NCBI RefSeq assembly: GCF_008831155.1
Contig: NZ_WBKB01000001.1
Location: 682,001-746,000 of the forward strand
Source of the DNA: Gulosibacter chungangensis
Lineage (GTDB): Bacteria > Actinomycetota > Actinomycetes > Actinomycetales > Microbacteriaceae
DNA: 64,000 nt
Direction of reading: 5' to 3'
Made by a program: the position numbers and the translations under genes. Below are positions 52,768 to 62,296 of the stretch, one piece after another (the first letter of the stretch is position 1; every line of letters starts with the position of its first letter). The notes under the pieces are model-generated. The model was not told the DNA's origin. It did no database searches and saw only the letters and a program-made list of their open reading frames with translations.

Positions 52768-54591
52768 CTAGCGACGTCCGCCGAAGCCGCCTTCAATGCC
52801 GCCGCCGTCATCATCCTCGTCGGCATTTTCATTGTCGTTAGCGTCGGAATTCGAGTTGGAGTTGTCGGTGGTGGGTAAGGGAACCTCAGTCGTACCGTCA
52901 CAGTAGGTGAGCCCCACTGTGGAGCCCTGATCCACCTTGCCCGGCTGCACGGACTGCTGTGTGATCGGCCAGCCATCCTCCGCGACGCAGGAGTAGTCAG
53001 GCTGTCGCTCGACGCGCAGACCCAGGGAACCGACGATGTCTTCCGCGTCCTCCAGATTCTCCCCGATGAAGTTCGGGATGGTGACCTGGCCGGTGGAAAC
53101 GTAGATGTCGACGGCGCTACCTGGCGCTGCCGCGGATCCACCGGAGGGCTCGCTCCGGATGATCTGCTCCGCCGGTTGCGAGGGCGAGTCTTCTGAGTAC
53201 ACCGAGCCAAGCGTCAGCCCGGCGTTCTCGAGCGCCTTGATGGCCGCTTCCTGCGTGAGCGTATTGAGGTTGGGAACGGTCACCGAGGAAGGGCCCGCTG
53301 ACACCGTGATGGTCACGGTGTCACCGTGCGGAATTGAAGATTCTGCCGGTGGACTCTGCGACATCACCTCATCGATCTCGACATCGTCGCTGGGCGAAGT
53401 TTCGACGTTCGCAACCAAGCCGAGATCCTCGATTGTCGTGACCGCCTCATCCTTCTGCATCCCGACGACGTCGGGCATCGAGACGCTGGCAGAGGGCAAC
53501 TGCCCCTCTTTCGGCAGCAGCATGACCCAGATAAGCACGCCGATGATGACCGCGAGCACGAGCCCCGTGGCGCCCCAGATCCACATCGCCGGTGGGCGAC
53601 GTTGCACCTGTGGGGCACGATCGTCTTCGGTGCTCATGCTTTGTAGCGCCGATTCGGTTGCATCCACCGCGGTCGGCCCCGGGCCGAACAGTTCCGTGGG
53701 CGTCTCTTCCACCGTGTCGCTGGCGTAGGAGGGTGACACCCCGCGGAAGGCATTGATCAGATCGGCGCGGAACTCGGCCGCGGTCTGATAGCGATCCTCG
53801 CGCCGCTTGGCGAGGGCTTTGAGGGCCACCGCATCCAGAGCTTGGGACACTTGCGGATTGATCTCGCTCGGGCGGCGAGGCGGCTCCGTAACGTGCTGAT
53901 ACGCGACAGCCACGGCCGAGTCACCTTGGAAGGGTACGCGGCCGGTGAGCATCTCATAGAGGACCACTCCGGCGGAGTACAGGTCGCTGCGACCGTCCAC
54001 GGTCTCGCCACGGGCTTGTTCGGGGGAGAAATAGGATGCGGTGCCAAGGATCGCGGTGGTCTGTGCGATCGTGCCGGCGGTATCGGAGATCGCGCGGGCG
54101 ATACCGAAGTCGGTGACCTTCACCTCGTCGCTGGTGGTGATCATGATGTTGGCGGGCTTGATATCGCGGTGGACGACGCCCGCCCGGTGCGAGTATTCGA
54201 GTGAGGTGAGGAGCCCCGTCATGTACTTCTCGATTTTGTCCGGCGGCAGGATGCCCTCGGACATGATGTCTCCGAGCTGATTGCCGTCGATGAACTCCAT
54301 GACGATATAGGGCACGACCAGCTCGTAACCATCATCACGGACGAAGGTGTCTTCACCGGCGTCGAAGACCCGCACGATCGTGGGGTGGGTCATGCGAGCG
54401 GCCGCCTGGGCCTCTTGCCGGAAGCGCTTGCGGAAGGCTGGTTCGGTGGAGAGGTTCGTGTGCAATAACTTGGCGGCCACGCGTCGGCCCAGTCGTTGGT
54501 CGGTCGCTGCGTAGACCTCTGCCATTCCGCCTCGGCCAATTCGTCGGCCGATGAGATACCGGTCGGCGAGTGTGCGCTGCGCCTGAATCAC
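52768..54591 (-). CDS. pknB: Ser/Thr protein kinase with PASTA domains (PknB)
   Basis: The 607-residue kinase has a cytosolic Hanks-type domain (about residues 12-275) with GRGGMAEVY, the active site HRDIKPANI and DFGIA, then a juxtamembrane region, a membrane segment near 336-358 (WIWGATGLVLAVIIGVLIWV), and three extracytoplasmic PASTA repeats (about 375-575) that bind peptidoglycan fragments. An Asp/Asn-rich tail ends the protein. PknB links wall status to growth and division. It is the last gene of the fhaA-fhaB-pstP-rodA-pbpA-pknA-pknB series and is separated from pknA by 115 bases. Confidence 0.95.
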   Translation of the reverse strand: MIQAQRTLADRYLIGRRIGRGGMAEVYAATDQRLGRRVAAKLLHTNLSTEPAFRKRFRQEAQAAARMTHPTIVRVFDAGEDTFVRDDGYELVVPYIVMEFIDGNQLGDIMSEGILPPDKIEKYMTGLLTSLEYSHRAGVVHRDIKPANIMITTSDEVKVTDFGIARAISDTAGTIAQTTAILGTASYFSPEQARGETVDGRSDLYSAGVVLYEMLTGRVPFQGDSAVAVAYQHVTEPPRRPSEINPQVSQALDAVALKALAKRREDRYQTAAEFRADLINAFRGVSPSYASDTVEETPTELFGPGPTAVDATESALQSMSTEDDRAPQVQRRPPAMWIWGATGLVLAVIIGVLIWVMLLPKEGQLPSASVSMPDVVGMQKDEAVTTIEDLGLVANVETSPSDDVEIDEVMSQSPPAESSIPHGDTVTITVSAGPSSVTVPNLNTLTQEAAIKALENAGLTLGSVYSEDSPSQPAEQIIRSEPSGGSAAAPGSAVDIYVSTGQVTIPNFIGENLEDAEDIVGSLGLRVERQPDYSCVAEDGWPITQQSVQPGKVDQGSTVGLTYCDGTTEVPLPTTDNSNSNSDANDNENADEDDDGGGIEGGFGGRR

Positions 54592-54706
54592 GACACAAAC
54601 TCCTCGATGTTGCGACGTCCTTTCGAACGTTTACGAAGTGCCCAGTCTAGCGACCACCCTGCTTTTCGAGCACCTTTCCTCAACTTAGACCCGTCGATTC
54701 GGCCTA

Positions 54707-56572
54707 TTAGGCGTCCGCGTCGCTATCGCTTTCTGGCGTGGCAGCCTCGCTGTCCGCGTCACTGCCGGCTGAGTCACTATCCCCGGTGGCGTCCGCAGTG
54801 GCATTGGCGTTATTCGCGCCGTCATTGCTGGACGAGTTACTCGAACCGCTGGTGTTGTTGTTCGGAGGTTCCGGCAGGTTGAGCGTGTACTGGGTTGCCG
54901 GTGACGAGGGCGAATCTTCTCCGCCACAGGAGCGCGTGTAGGACACATTCACTGACGTGGCACCGTTTGGTACCGGAATGGTGATCGAGGTGTCGGAAGT
55001 CTGGTTTGTCTCAGTGTCACCGGTGCTCCAGGCGGTGGTCACGGTGAAACTCTCAAAGGGACGCCCAGCCGGGCAGGTCCGATCGAGGCCAGTTACTGTG
55101 AGCTGTGTGCTGCCTTGTAATGCCACGGTCGGTGCGCTCGAAGGTGCCTCCAAGGCTTCCGGCTCCGTGTAGACCATCACGGAAATGCTGGCCCCCGGGC
55201 GCACATTGCCGGTTGGGTTAATGTCGTGCACGGTGCCGACCTGCGAGTCATCGGTGGCGGCATTCCCTTCCACCCGCACCGGTACGAGCCCGAGGCTCGT
55301 GAGTTGCTCAGCTGCCTCTTCGTAGCTCAGGCCGATGTAGTCGGCCGCACTGATGGAGATGGTCTCCGGTTCGGTTTCCTCCGGTGTGGTTTCCACCGGC
55401 GTGTTTGTCGGCGTGGGGGTTGGTTCGGGGCTGCCACCCTGTAGCAGAGCGACGCTCAGGATGCCGAGGGCAATGGCGAGCAGAGCAATGGCACCGACGA
55501 GCCACCACCGCCACTGGCCGCTTTTGTCTTTGGGTGCATCCTCATTCTCGACGAGTCCGACTTCGTCGCCGACAGCATTGTGTTCGCGGGTGTCACCAAG
55601 CAGGGAATCAAACTGATTGCCCTGCACCGGACCGGAGAGCACCGTGGTGGCCCGGTCATCGCTGCTCAGGAGCTGCGTTTGGTCGAGCTGCGCCGTGGAC
55701 TGGGTGCCGGGAGCCCCAAGCACCGCGGGCACCGCCTGTGCGGCCCGTTGCACCTGGCCGTCGCGCAGCGCGGCTGCCGCACGCGAGAAGGCATCGGCCG
55801 ACTCCGGACGATCCTTCGGATCCTTCGCGATGGATGCCATCACGAGATTGCGTACCGGCTCCGGCACGGTTACCGGCAGGGCCGAAGGCTGGTCGTTAAT
55901 GTGGGCCATGGCGATCGCGACCTGCGATTCGCCGGTGAAAGGGCGACGCCCCGCCAGGGATTCGTAGGCGACGATCCCGAGCGAGTAGATGTCGGTGGAT
56001 GCGGTGGCCGGCTGTCCCGAGGCCTGTTCGGGGGAGAGGTACTGGACGGTGCCCATGACCTGGCCGGTCGCGGTCAGCGGCACCTGGTCGGCGATGCGGG
56101 CGATGCCGAAGTCGGTGATCTTCACCCGGTGGTCAGGTGTGATCAGCAGGTTGCCGGGCTTGATGTCACGGTGCACGAGCCCAGCCCGGTGCGCGGCGGA
56201 CAGCGCCGCGCTGGTCTGCGCCACGATGTCCATGACCTGATCGGCTGGCAGTACGCGTTCACGTTCGAGGATGGTGGACAGCGCCTCGCCGGGCACGAGT
56301 TCCATCACGAGGTAGGCGGAACCGTTTTCTTCGCCGTAGTCGTACACGTTGGCGATACCTTCGTGGTTGACGAGGGCAGCGTGCCGGGCCTCCGCGCGGA
56401 ATCGTTCGAGGAACCCGGGGTCCCCCATGTACTCATCCTTGAGGATCTTGATCGCGACCTGACGGCCGATGACGAGGTCGGTGGCTTCCCACACTTCGCC
56501 CATACCGCCAATGGCGATGCGGCTTCCCAGTTGGTACCGGTTGCCGAATGTGACTCCCTGCCCAGGCCTCAT
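54707..56572 (-). CDS. pknA: Ser/Thr protein kinase (PknA) with one PASTA-like domain
   Basis: The 621-residue kinase has the catalytic domain (residues 12-270) with AIGGMGEVWEA, HRDIKPGNLL and DFGIARI, and a membrane segment near 352-375. It has one PASTA-like repeat (DYIGLSYEEAAEQLTSLGL, about residues 405-470), then a beta-type region containing two Cys (LDRTCPAGRP and TRSCGGED) and a long Asn/Ser/Asp-rich tail of about 60 residues. Mycobacterial PknA lacks extracellular domains, so this version is larger. Its ATG overlaps the pbpA stop. Confidence 0.93.
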   Translation of the reverse strand: MRPGQGVTFGNRYQLGSRIAIGGMGEVWEATDLVIGRQVAIKILKDEYMGDPGFLERFRAEARHAALVNHEGIANVYDYGEENGSAYLVMELVPGEALSTILERERVLPADQVMDIVAQTSAALSAAHRAGLVHRDIKPGNLLITPDHRVKITDFGIARIADQVPLTATGQVMGTVQYLSPEQASGQPATASTDIYSLGIVAYESLAGRRPFTGESQVAIAMAHINDQPSALPVTVPEPVRNLVMASIAKDPKDRPESADAFSRAAAALRDGQVQRAAQAVPAVLGAPGTQSTAQLDQTQLLSSDDRATTVLSGPVQGNQFDSLLGDTREHNAVGDEVGLVENEDAPKDKSGQWRWWLVGAIALLAIALGILSVALLQGGSPEPTPTPTNTPVETTPEETEPETISISAADYIGLSYEEAAEQLTSLGLVPVRVEGNAATDDSQVGTVHDINPTGNVRPGASISVMVYTEPEALEAPSSAPTVALQGSTQLTVTGLDRTCPAGRPFESFTVTTAWSTGDTETNQTSDTSITIPVPNGATSVNVSYTRSCGGEDSPSSPATQYTLNLPEPPNNNTSGSSNSSSNDGANNANATADATGDSDSAGSDADSEAATPESDSDADA

Positions 56573-58029
56573 AGCTCAAGCACCGCCTTAATCACTTGCT
56601 GTCCAATCGTGGCCGCTAAGCCGTTTCCCGTTCCGCTTTGACCCATACCACCGCCGTCTTCCAACACGACGGCGACTGCGACCTGTTGTCCATCCAATTC
56701 GGCAAATCCGGTGAACCAAAGTGAATAAGGTTCGCCCTCACCATTCTCAGCGGTACCGGTCTTGCCTGCCACATCCACGCCAGCAATTTGCGCGTTTGAG
56801 GCGACACCGTCGGCGACACTTCCCTGCATCATGTCGGTCAATGCCGTGGCGGTCGCTGAGGAAATTACATTCCCGAGCGATTCCACCTGAGGGCCCTGGA
56901 TAACCTGCAGGCTTGGGGTGAGTACTTGCTCGATCAGCGTTGGCTGAATCATTTCACCGCCGTTTGCGATAGCTCCGGAAATCATTGCCATCTGCAACGG
57001 CGTTGCGCTTACATCGTACTGGCCGAAACCGGTCAGCGCAGTTTGGGCGTCATCAAGCGGATCGGTTGGGTAATAGCTCGGCGTTGATTCCATCGGAATG
57101 TCGACGGAGCTGTTGAAGCCAAAGGCCTCCGCCATCTCGCGAATCTTGTCATCACCGAGTTCAACGGCGAGCTGCGCGAACGGGATATTGCAGGAGTACT
57201 GCAGCGCGATACGCAGCGTGGTCTTGTCATCCGAACCGCACTTTTGGCCGTGGTTCGGGTTGTAAATTTTCGAAGTGGAACCGGGAAGGGTCCACTCTTC
57301 GGGGTTGTCGAGTTCCGAGTCGGCGGTTGCGAGCCCGTTCTCGAGCGCCGCGGCGGCGACGACGAGCTTGAACACCGAACCCGGGGGGTTCAGATTCCCG
57401 GCGATGGCACGGTTGTATAGCGGGTTCAAAGGGTCGTTGAGCAGGTCGTTGTAGTTCGTAATGACTTCGGCGTCGTCATGCATCGCGAGCGAGTTCGGGT
57501 CGAAGCTCGGGGAGCTTGCAGACACCAAAATCGCGCCAGTGGCGGGGTCATAGGCGAACACGGCACCCGGGCGCCCATCGAGCAGGTCAAACGCGACCTG
57601 CTGTGCATTCGGGTTGATGGTCGTTTCGATGGCGGCACCGGCCGGTTCTTCACCCGTGAACAGCGCCCGGAGGCTCGTGAAGAACTGCGAGTCAGCAGTG
57701 CCGGAGAGCTCCGCATTCATGGCCTCTTCGAGGCCCGTAGCGCCCTGATTTGCCGAGTAGTAACCGGTGATGGGCGCGTACAGTTCTCCGTCGGTATAAA
57801 CCCGCTGGAACATATAGGACGTGTCATCGGCCTGGGAGTAGGCGATGGGTGTGCCGTCTACGAGGATGGGACCGCGTTGAACTTCGTAGCTTTCGAGCAG
57901 CGTCCGAGTGTTGCGGCCGTCGGCGACGAGCTGCGGCTCCTGCACGAACTGGATATAGGTCGATGACCCAAACAGCGCCAGGAACATCGCAAGCATCACA
58001 ATGCCGACCACGCGAATATTGCGACTCAT
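56569..58029 (-). CDS. pbpA: Class B penicillin-binding protein (PbpA)
   Basis: The 486-residue transpeptidase has an N-terminal membrane anchor (VVGIVMLAMFLALFGSSTYI) and the three active-site motifs: S-V-F-K in NPPGSVFKLV near residue 219, S-C-N in LQYSCNIPFAQL, and K-T-G in DVAGKTGTAE near residue 427. It cross-links peptidoglycan and pairs with the RodA glycosyltransferase encoded just upstream, with a 4-base overlap. Confidence 0.95.
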   Translation of the reverse strand: MSRNIRVVGIVMLAMFLALFGSSTYIQFVQEPQLVADGRNTRTLLESYEVQRGPILVDGTPIAYSQADDTSYMFQRVYTDGELYAPITGYYSANQGATGLEEAMNAELSGTADSQFFTSLRALFTGEEPAGAAIETTINPNAQQVAFDLLDGRPGAVFAYDPATGAILVSASSPSFDPNSLAMHDDAEVITNYNDLLNDPLNPLYNRAIAGNLNPPGSVFKLVVAAAALENGLATADSELDNPEEWTLPGSTSKIYNPNHGQKCGSDDKTTLRIALQYSCNIPFAQLAVELGDDKIREMAEAFGFNSSVDIPMESTPSYYPTDPLDDAQTALTGFGQYDVSATPLQMAMISGAIANGGEMIQPTLIEQVLTPSLQVIQGPQVESLGNVISSATATALTDMMQGSVADGVASNAQIAGVDVAGKTGTAENGEGEPYSLWFTGFAELDGQQVAVAVVLEDGGGMGQSGTGNGLAATIGQQVIKAVLEL

Positions 58030-59447
58030 GCTCGCACCTCCCGGGATGCTGATTGCGGGGCTAAGGAACTAGAAGTTTTCACGGTATCGCTCAGCCGCAG
58101 CAGGATCGCGACGATGATCCAGTTGGTGAGGAGGCTCGAGCCACCCGCCGCGAGGAAGGGCGTGGTCAGACCGGTCAGCGGAATCACTCGGGTGACACCA
58201 CCGAAGACGATGAACACCTGCAGCCCGATCGCGAAGGAAAGCCCGGTCGCAAGCAGGCGACCGAAATCATCCCCACCCTGGTGGCCAATGCGGAAGCCGC
58301 GCGCCACGAACAGCAGGTAGAGGCAGAGAATTGCAAAGAGGCCGGCGAGACCCAGTTCCTCGCCGAGCGCAGCGACGATGAAGTCACTCTCGGCAAGTGG
58401 GGTGATGTCGGGTCGGCCCTGGCCGAGGCCCGTGCCAATGAGCCCGCCGTTCGCGAGCCCAAACATCCCCTGGACGAGCTGATAGCTACCACCCGCGGCG
58501 TCGTAGTGCTCGGGGCTGAGCGGGTCGAGCCAGGCGGTCACACGCCAGTTCACATAGCTGATGTTGAGGGCCGCGACGAGCGCACCGGCCACGAAGAGCA
58601 CGAGGCCGATGACGACCCAAGAGATTCGGCCGGTGGCAACAAAAATCATCACCAGGAAGAGCCCGAAGTAGAGGAGCGAGGTACCCAGATCCCGCTGGAA
58701 GACGAGGATGCACATACAGATCGCCCAGATGATCAAGATCGGGCCGAGGTCGCGCATCCGAGGGAGTTTCATGCCGAGGAACTTGCGGCTCACCATGGAG
58801 AGCGAGTCGCGGGCAGTCACGAGGTAGCCGGCGAAGAAGATGGCGATGGTGACCTTCGCGATCTCACCCGGCTGGAAGTTGAACGGCCCGATCGAGATCC
58901 ACACGCGCGCATTCGCCTCGGATACCCCGAGCCCTGGAATGAGCGGCAGCAGCAGCAACACCAGCGAGATCAGGCCCGCAAGGTACGTGAATCGCTGCAG
59001 GATGCGGTGGTTTCGCACAAAGAAGAGCACGGCAATGCCGATGGTCACACCGATCGCGGTGTAGAGAATCTGTGCGGTGGAGGAAGTCCAGAACACGCCC
59101 GCATTGTCGGAGTCGGCGAGATCTAAGCGGTAGATCATCGCAATACCGAGACCGTTGATCGTGGTCGCAATCGGCAGGATGAACGGGTCGGCTTGCGGGG
59201 CGAGGAAGCGCAACACCACGTGCATGGCGAGGGTGAGCGCCGCAACCAATCCGAGCAGGGTCAGCGCATTGAAGTTGAATTCACCGGTGACGCCGAGCTG
59301 CACCTGCAGCAGCGCCGCGAGCACGATGACGTACGAAAAAATCAGGAACCCGAGTTCCATATTGCGCAGGCCCTGCTTGCGCTCCCGTTTCGGGCTGGGG
59401 AACTGCGCCTGGGCCTCGCCGACTGGCGAACTAGTGCTTGACCGCAT
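58026..59447 (-). CDS. rodA: SEDS-family peptidoglycan polymerase (RodA/FtsW)
   Basis: The 473-residue protein has 10-12 membrane segments and SEDS motifs, including GPFNFQPGEIAKVTIAIFFA, VFQRDLGTSLLYFGLFL and the catalytic-loop region AESDFIVAALGEELG. It polymerises lipid II together with PbpA. The start overlaps the pstP end by 17 bases; a later in-frame ATG (MELGFLIF) would give a protein without the 29-residue polar N-terminus. Confidence 0.94.
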   Translation of the reverse strand: MRSSTSSPVGEAQAQFPSPKRERKQGLRNMELGFLIFSYVIVLAALLQVQLGVTGEFNFNALTLLGLVAALTLAMHVVLRFLAPQADPFILPIATTINGLGIAMIYRLDLADSDNAGVFWTSSTAQILYTAIGVTIGIAVLFFVRNHRILQRFTYLAGLISLVLLLLPLIPGLGVSEANARVWISIGPFNFQPGEIAKVTIAIFFAGYLVTARDSLSMVSRKFLGMKLPRMRDLGPILIIWAICMCILVFQRDLGTSLLYFGLFLVMIFVATGRISWVVIGLVLFVAGALVAALNISYVNWRVTAWLDPLSPEHYDAAGGSYQLVQGMFGLANGGLIGTGLGQGRPDITPLAESDFIVAALGEELGLAGLFAILCLYLLFVARGFRIGHQGGDDFGRLLATGLSFAIGLQVFIVFGGVTRVIPLTGLTTPFLAAGGSSLLTNWIIVAILLRLSDTVKTSSSLAPQSASREVRA

Positions 59448-60681
59448 CCTCCAACCTTTCTACGAGTGCCTGCGCCTCTTCCAACGACGAGAACGGAATG
59501 GTTGAGGTTACCTGCATGTGCTGGTACGCGGGAAGGTCATCCACCGAAATTCCCGTTTCCTCGATCATGGTCGACAGTTCCCACGGGCCGAGGGTGGCCT
59601 GCACGCCCTGGAAAATCGCCACCTGGTCTTCATAGGCGCCGACGTAGTACTGCTGCTGCGTCCACGAATAGGCGAGCATCGCGGCACCGGCAATGACGGC
59701 GAGGAGCACCACCGTGGCGACCAGCCAGGTCACCCGACGCCAGCGCTTACGCTTACGCTCCTCGTCAATAAGCTGCTGCAGGAATTCGTCGCTGGGCGGC
59801 ACGAACTCTTCGCGTTCGGGAAGTTGCGCGAGGCGACGGCTCGACTGCAGCACATCCGGCAGGATGCGCTTGACCCGGCGAGGTGCGCGGGATGCGTACT
59901 TGAGGGGGTTGGCTGCGGCACCCACGATGCGGCTGCGCATTGGCTCGAGCGGGCGGTTGCCAAGCTCGATGACCACCACGGTGACATTGTCGGGGGCGCC
60001 ATTATCGAGCGCGAGCTGCACGAGATCGTCCGCGACCTCGCGCGAAGACTCGACGGTGCGGGCGAGGACCTCCGCGATCTGGTCCTCTTCGACATAGCTC
60101 GAGAGGCCGTCCGAGCACAGTAGCCAGCGATCGCCCTCGACGGCGGGCACCACGTAGGTGTCTACATCTGGGTTCGTTTCGACGTCGCCGAGCACGCGCA
60201 TGAGCACCGAGCGGCGGGGGTGGACGAGGGCTTCCTCGGGGGTAATGCGGCCCGCATCCACCAGTCGCTGCACGAAGGTGTGGTCGGTGGTGATTTGCTC
60301 GAGCTGTCCTTCGTGGAAGCGATACACGCGCGAGTCACCGATGTGGGCGATCACCATTTCATCGTCCACGCGGGTGATGAGATCTGCCGTGGTGCCCATC
60401 CCGCGCAGCTCCGAGTGCTCATCAACGGCATCGGTGATGAGGGTGTTGGCTTGGAGGAGGGCCTCGGTCAGGCCTCGCTTGGCATCGTCAACGGTGTCAA
60501 AGAGTTGGTCTTGTTCGGCGAGGTACTTCACCGCAATGGAGGAGGCGACATCACCACCGGCGTGGCCACCCATGCCGTCGGCAACACCGTAAATGTGCTT
60601 GCCGATGAAGCCGGAATCCTGGTTATTGGATCGGACTCGACCGACGTGCGATACGGCACCAGCGCGAACGACTTTCGGCAT
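59431..60681 (-). CDS. pstP: PP2C-type Ser/Thr phosphatase (PstP)
   Basis: The 416-residue protein has a cytosolic PP2C domain (residues 5-240) with the metal ligands in GVADGMGGHAGGD, HIGDSRVYRF, LLCSDGLSS and NGAPDNVTVV, then a linker and a membrane segment near residue 330 (TWLVATVVLLAVIAGAAMLA) with a short outer domain. It reverses PknA/PknB phosphorylation. Its start overlaps the fhaB stop by one base. Confidence 0.95.
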   Translation of the reverse strand: MPKVVRAGAVSHVGRVRSNNQDSGFIGKHIYGVADGMGGHAGGDVASSIAVKYLAEQDQLFDTVDDAKRGLTEALLQANTLITDAVDEHSELRGMGTTADLITRVDDEMVIAHIGDSRVYRFHEGQLEQITTDHTFVQRLVDAGRITPEEALVHPRRSVLMRVLGDVETNPDVDTYVVPAVEGDRWLLCSDGLSSYVEEDQIAEVLARTVESSREVADDLVQLALDNGAPDNVTVVVIELGNRPLEPMRSRIVGAAANPLKYASRAPRRVKRILPDVLQSSRRLAQLPEREEFVPPSDEFLQQLIDEERKRKRWRRVTWLVATVVLLAVIAGAAMLAYSWTQQQYYVGAYEDQVAIFQGVQATLGPWELSTMIEETGISVDDLPAYQHMQVTSTIPFSSLEEAQALVERLEDAVKH

Positions 60682-61268
60682 TAACGGAGCTCAAAAGTGG
60701 TCGTACCGATGCGGACGGAGACGCCGCTACGGAGCTCAACGGGCTGGCTTACGCGCTCACCATTGATGAACGTGCCGTTGGTGGAGTCGAGGTCTTGCAG
60801 CATCCAGGCACCGTCCCAGTTGAGCAGGCGAGCGTGGCGGGTCGAGGTGTAGTCGTCTTGGATGCACACATCGGCATCCCGCGCCCGACCAATCGAGAGG
60901 GGTTCGCGGCCGAGTTCGATCTCGAATCCGCGTTTGGGGCCCGAAGTGATTACCAGCTTGGAGAGACGATCGGGCTGGCCCTGATTGCTTGACTGAGCTT
61001 GGCCACCCTGCGAGGGCGGGGGAGAGGATGCGGCGGGCGCCGACTGCGGCGCCGGCTGCGTTGGCTGAGGTCTGGCAGCTGCGGCCGCGTTGCTCTCACC
61101 GGAACCGGCGAAGGTTTGCTGGCGTGATTGGGCCATTGCTTGCTGGTAGTCGCGCGAGCGGGAGCCAAAGAGGTCGCTGCGCAGCGCGTACACGATCGAA
61201 AACACGAAGATCCACATGATCGCGAGAAACACGAGGCGGATAACGAGCAGTGTGAGTTCGCCACTCAT
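60681..61268 (-). CDS. fhaB: FHA-domain membrane protein FhaB (FipA)
   Basis: The 195-residue protein has an N-terminal membrane segment (LTLLVIRLVFLAIMWIFVFS), a Pro/Gln/Ala-rich linker (residues 60-100), and a C-terminal FHA domain with LSIGRARDADVCI, the phosphothreonine-binding STRHARL and DSTNGTFING. In mycobacteria this protein is phosphorylated by PknA/PknB and helps division under stress. It overlaps fhaA by 4 bases. Confidence 0.93.
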   Translation of the reverse strand: MSGELTLLVIRLVFLAIMWIFVFSIVYALRSDLFGSRSRDYQQAMAQSRQQTFAGSGESNAAAAARPQPTQPAPQSAPAASSPPPSQGGQAQSSNQGQPDRLSKLVITSGPKRGFEIELGREPLSIGRARDADVCIQDDYTSTRHARLLNWDGAWMLQDLDSTNGTFINGERVSQPVELRSGVSVRIGTTTFELR

Positions 61269-61978
61269 TGTGAACCTCCCGGTCGTCGCAGGTATCCCGT
61301 ATCGTCACTTGGCGGTGCCTCCGGCACAATCCGGAAAGTCAATTGGGTGCGGCCAATTTCAATGAGCGAATCGGGTTCGAGTGCGGATTGCGCGACTCGA
61401 CGCCCGTTGAGTTTAGTACCGTTTGTCGATCCAAGGTCACGCAACCCCGCGCGTTGCCCATCCCAGACCACTTCTGCGTGACGACGCGAGGCCCCGCCAT
61501 CGTCGATGGTGATCTGCGCTTCGGAGCCGCGACCGATCACGTTCGATCCCTGGTGGAGCTGGTGGCGCCTCCCATTGACCTCGAGTACGGGAGTCCAATT
61601 GACCTTGCCCTCGACCGAACGGGATTCGATCGATAGCTGGCCGAGGCTCTTCGAATCATCTTGCATGAGCTTGATTGAAAGACCGCCAGGGAACTGGTAG
61701 GCGTGCGAGGCCGCGTGACGCTCGATCTCTTGCATAAGAGAGGAATTGAGCGTGTCACCCATCGAGGCGAGTCGTTCGTAGTCGGTGGGCGAGACGATCA
61801 CGTGGAAGCGATTCGGCACGAGGATGCGCTGGCGCGAGATGATCGAAGCCTTGGTGTCCATTTCGCGCTTCAGCGCCGAGACAATTTCGACCGGTTGCAG
61901 GCCCGACCGGAAAGTTTTCGCGAAGGCGCCATTGAAGGCGCGCTCCAGTCCGCGCTCGAACTTGTCGAGAATTCCCAC
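61265..61978 (-). CDS. fhaA: FHA-domain protein FhaA with DUF3662
   Basis: The 237-residue protein has an N-terminal DUF3662 domain (residues 1-120; GILDKFERGLERAFNGAFAK) and a C-terminal FHA domain with NVIGRGSEAQITI, SRRHAEV and GSTNGTKLNG. Mycobacterial FhaA binds phosphorylated MviN and regulates wall synthesis. It is the first gene of the seven-gene division/wall series, so the promoter should lie in 61979-62130. It lacks the long central linker of mycobacterial FhaA. Confidence 0.94.
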   Translation of the reverse strand: MGILDKFERGLERAFNGAFAKTFRSGLQPVEIVSALKREMDTKASIISRQRILVPNRFHVIVSPTDYERLASMGDTLNSSLMQEIERHAASHAYQFPGGLSIKLMQDDSKSLGQLSIESRSVEGKVNWTPVLEVNGRRHQLHQGSNVIGRGSEAQITIDDGGASRRHAEVVWDGQRAGLRDLGSTNGTKLNGRRVAQSALEPDSLIEIGRTQLTFRIVPEAPPSDDTGYLRRPGGSQ

Positions 61979-62073
61979 GTGACTCCTTGCTTATCTGCGC
62001 GCACTAATCCTCGCGCTGGTCGATTGGCATAGTAATAGGCGCGGATGAGTGCAAGGGCGCTGAGGGCCTTATT

Positions 62074-62118
62074 CCAGAGAAAATTCTGCCCGATTAACGC
62101 TTGGCGGATTTTTTCTGG
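62074..62118. repeat. Inverted repeat between fhaA and tRNA-Leu
   Basis: CCAGAGAAAAT and ATTTTTTCTGG pair at 10 of 11 positions with a 23-base spacer. It lies between divergent units and may overlap the tRNA promoter. Confidence 0.45.
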
Positions 62119-62134
62119 TAGCGTTGCTCCCTGC

Positions 62135-62218
<84 letters not shown>

Positions 62219-62230
62219 CGAAGAGAAAAT

Positions 62231-62275
62231 GACCTCTGACCTGGGATTGAGTTCCCAAGGTCAGGGGTCGTTTTC
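62231..62275 (+). terminator. Rho-independent terminator after tRNA-Leu
   Basis: A stem from GACCTCTGACCTGGG and its near-perfect inverse (62231-62269) is followed by GTTTTCG, about 12 bases after the tRNA. Confidence 0.85.
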
Positions 62276-62296
62276 GTCAAAAGGGAGAGCCGCGAG

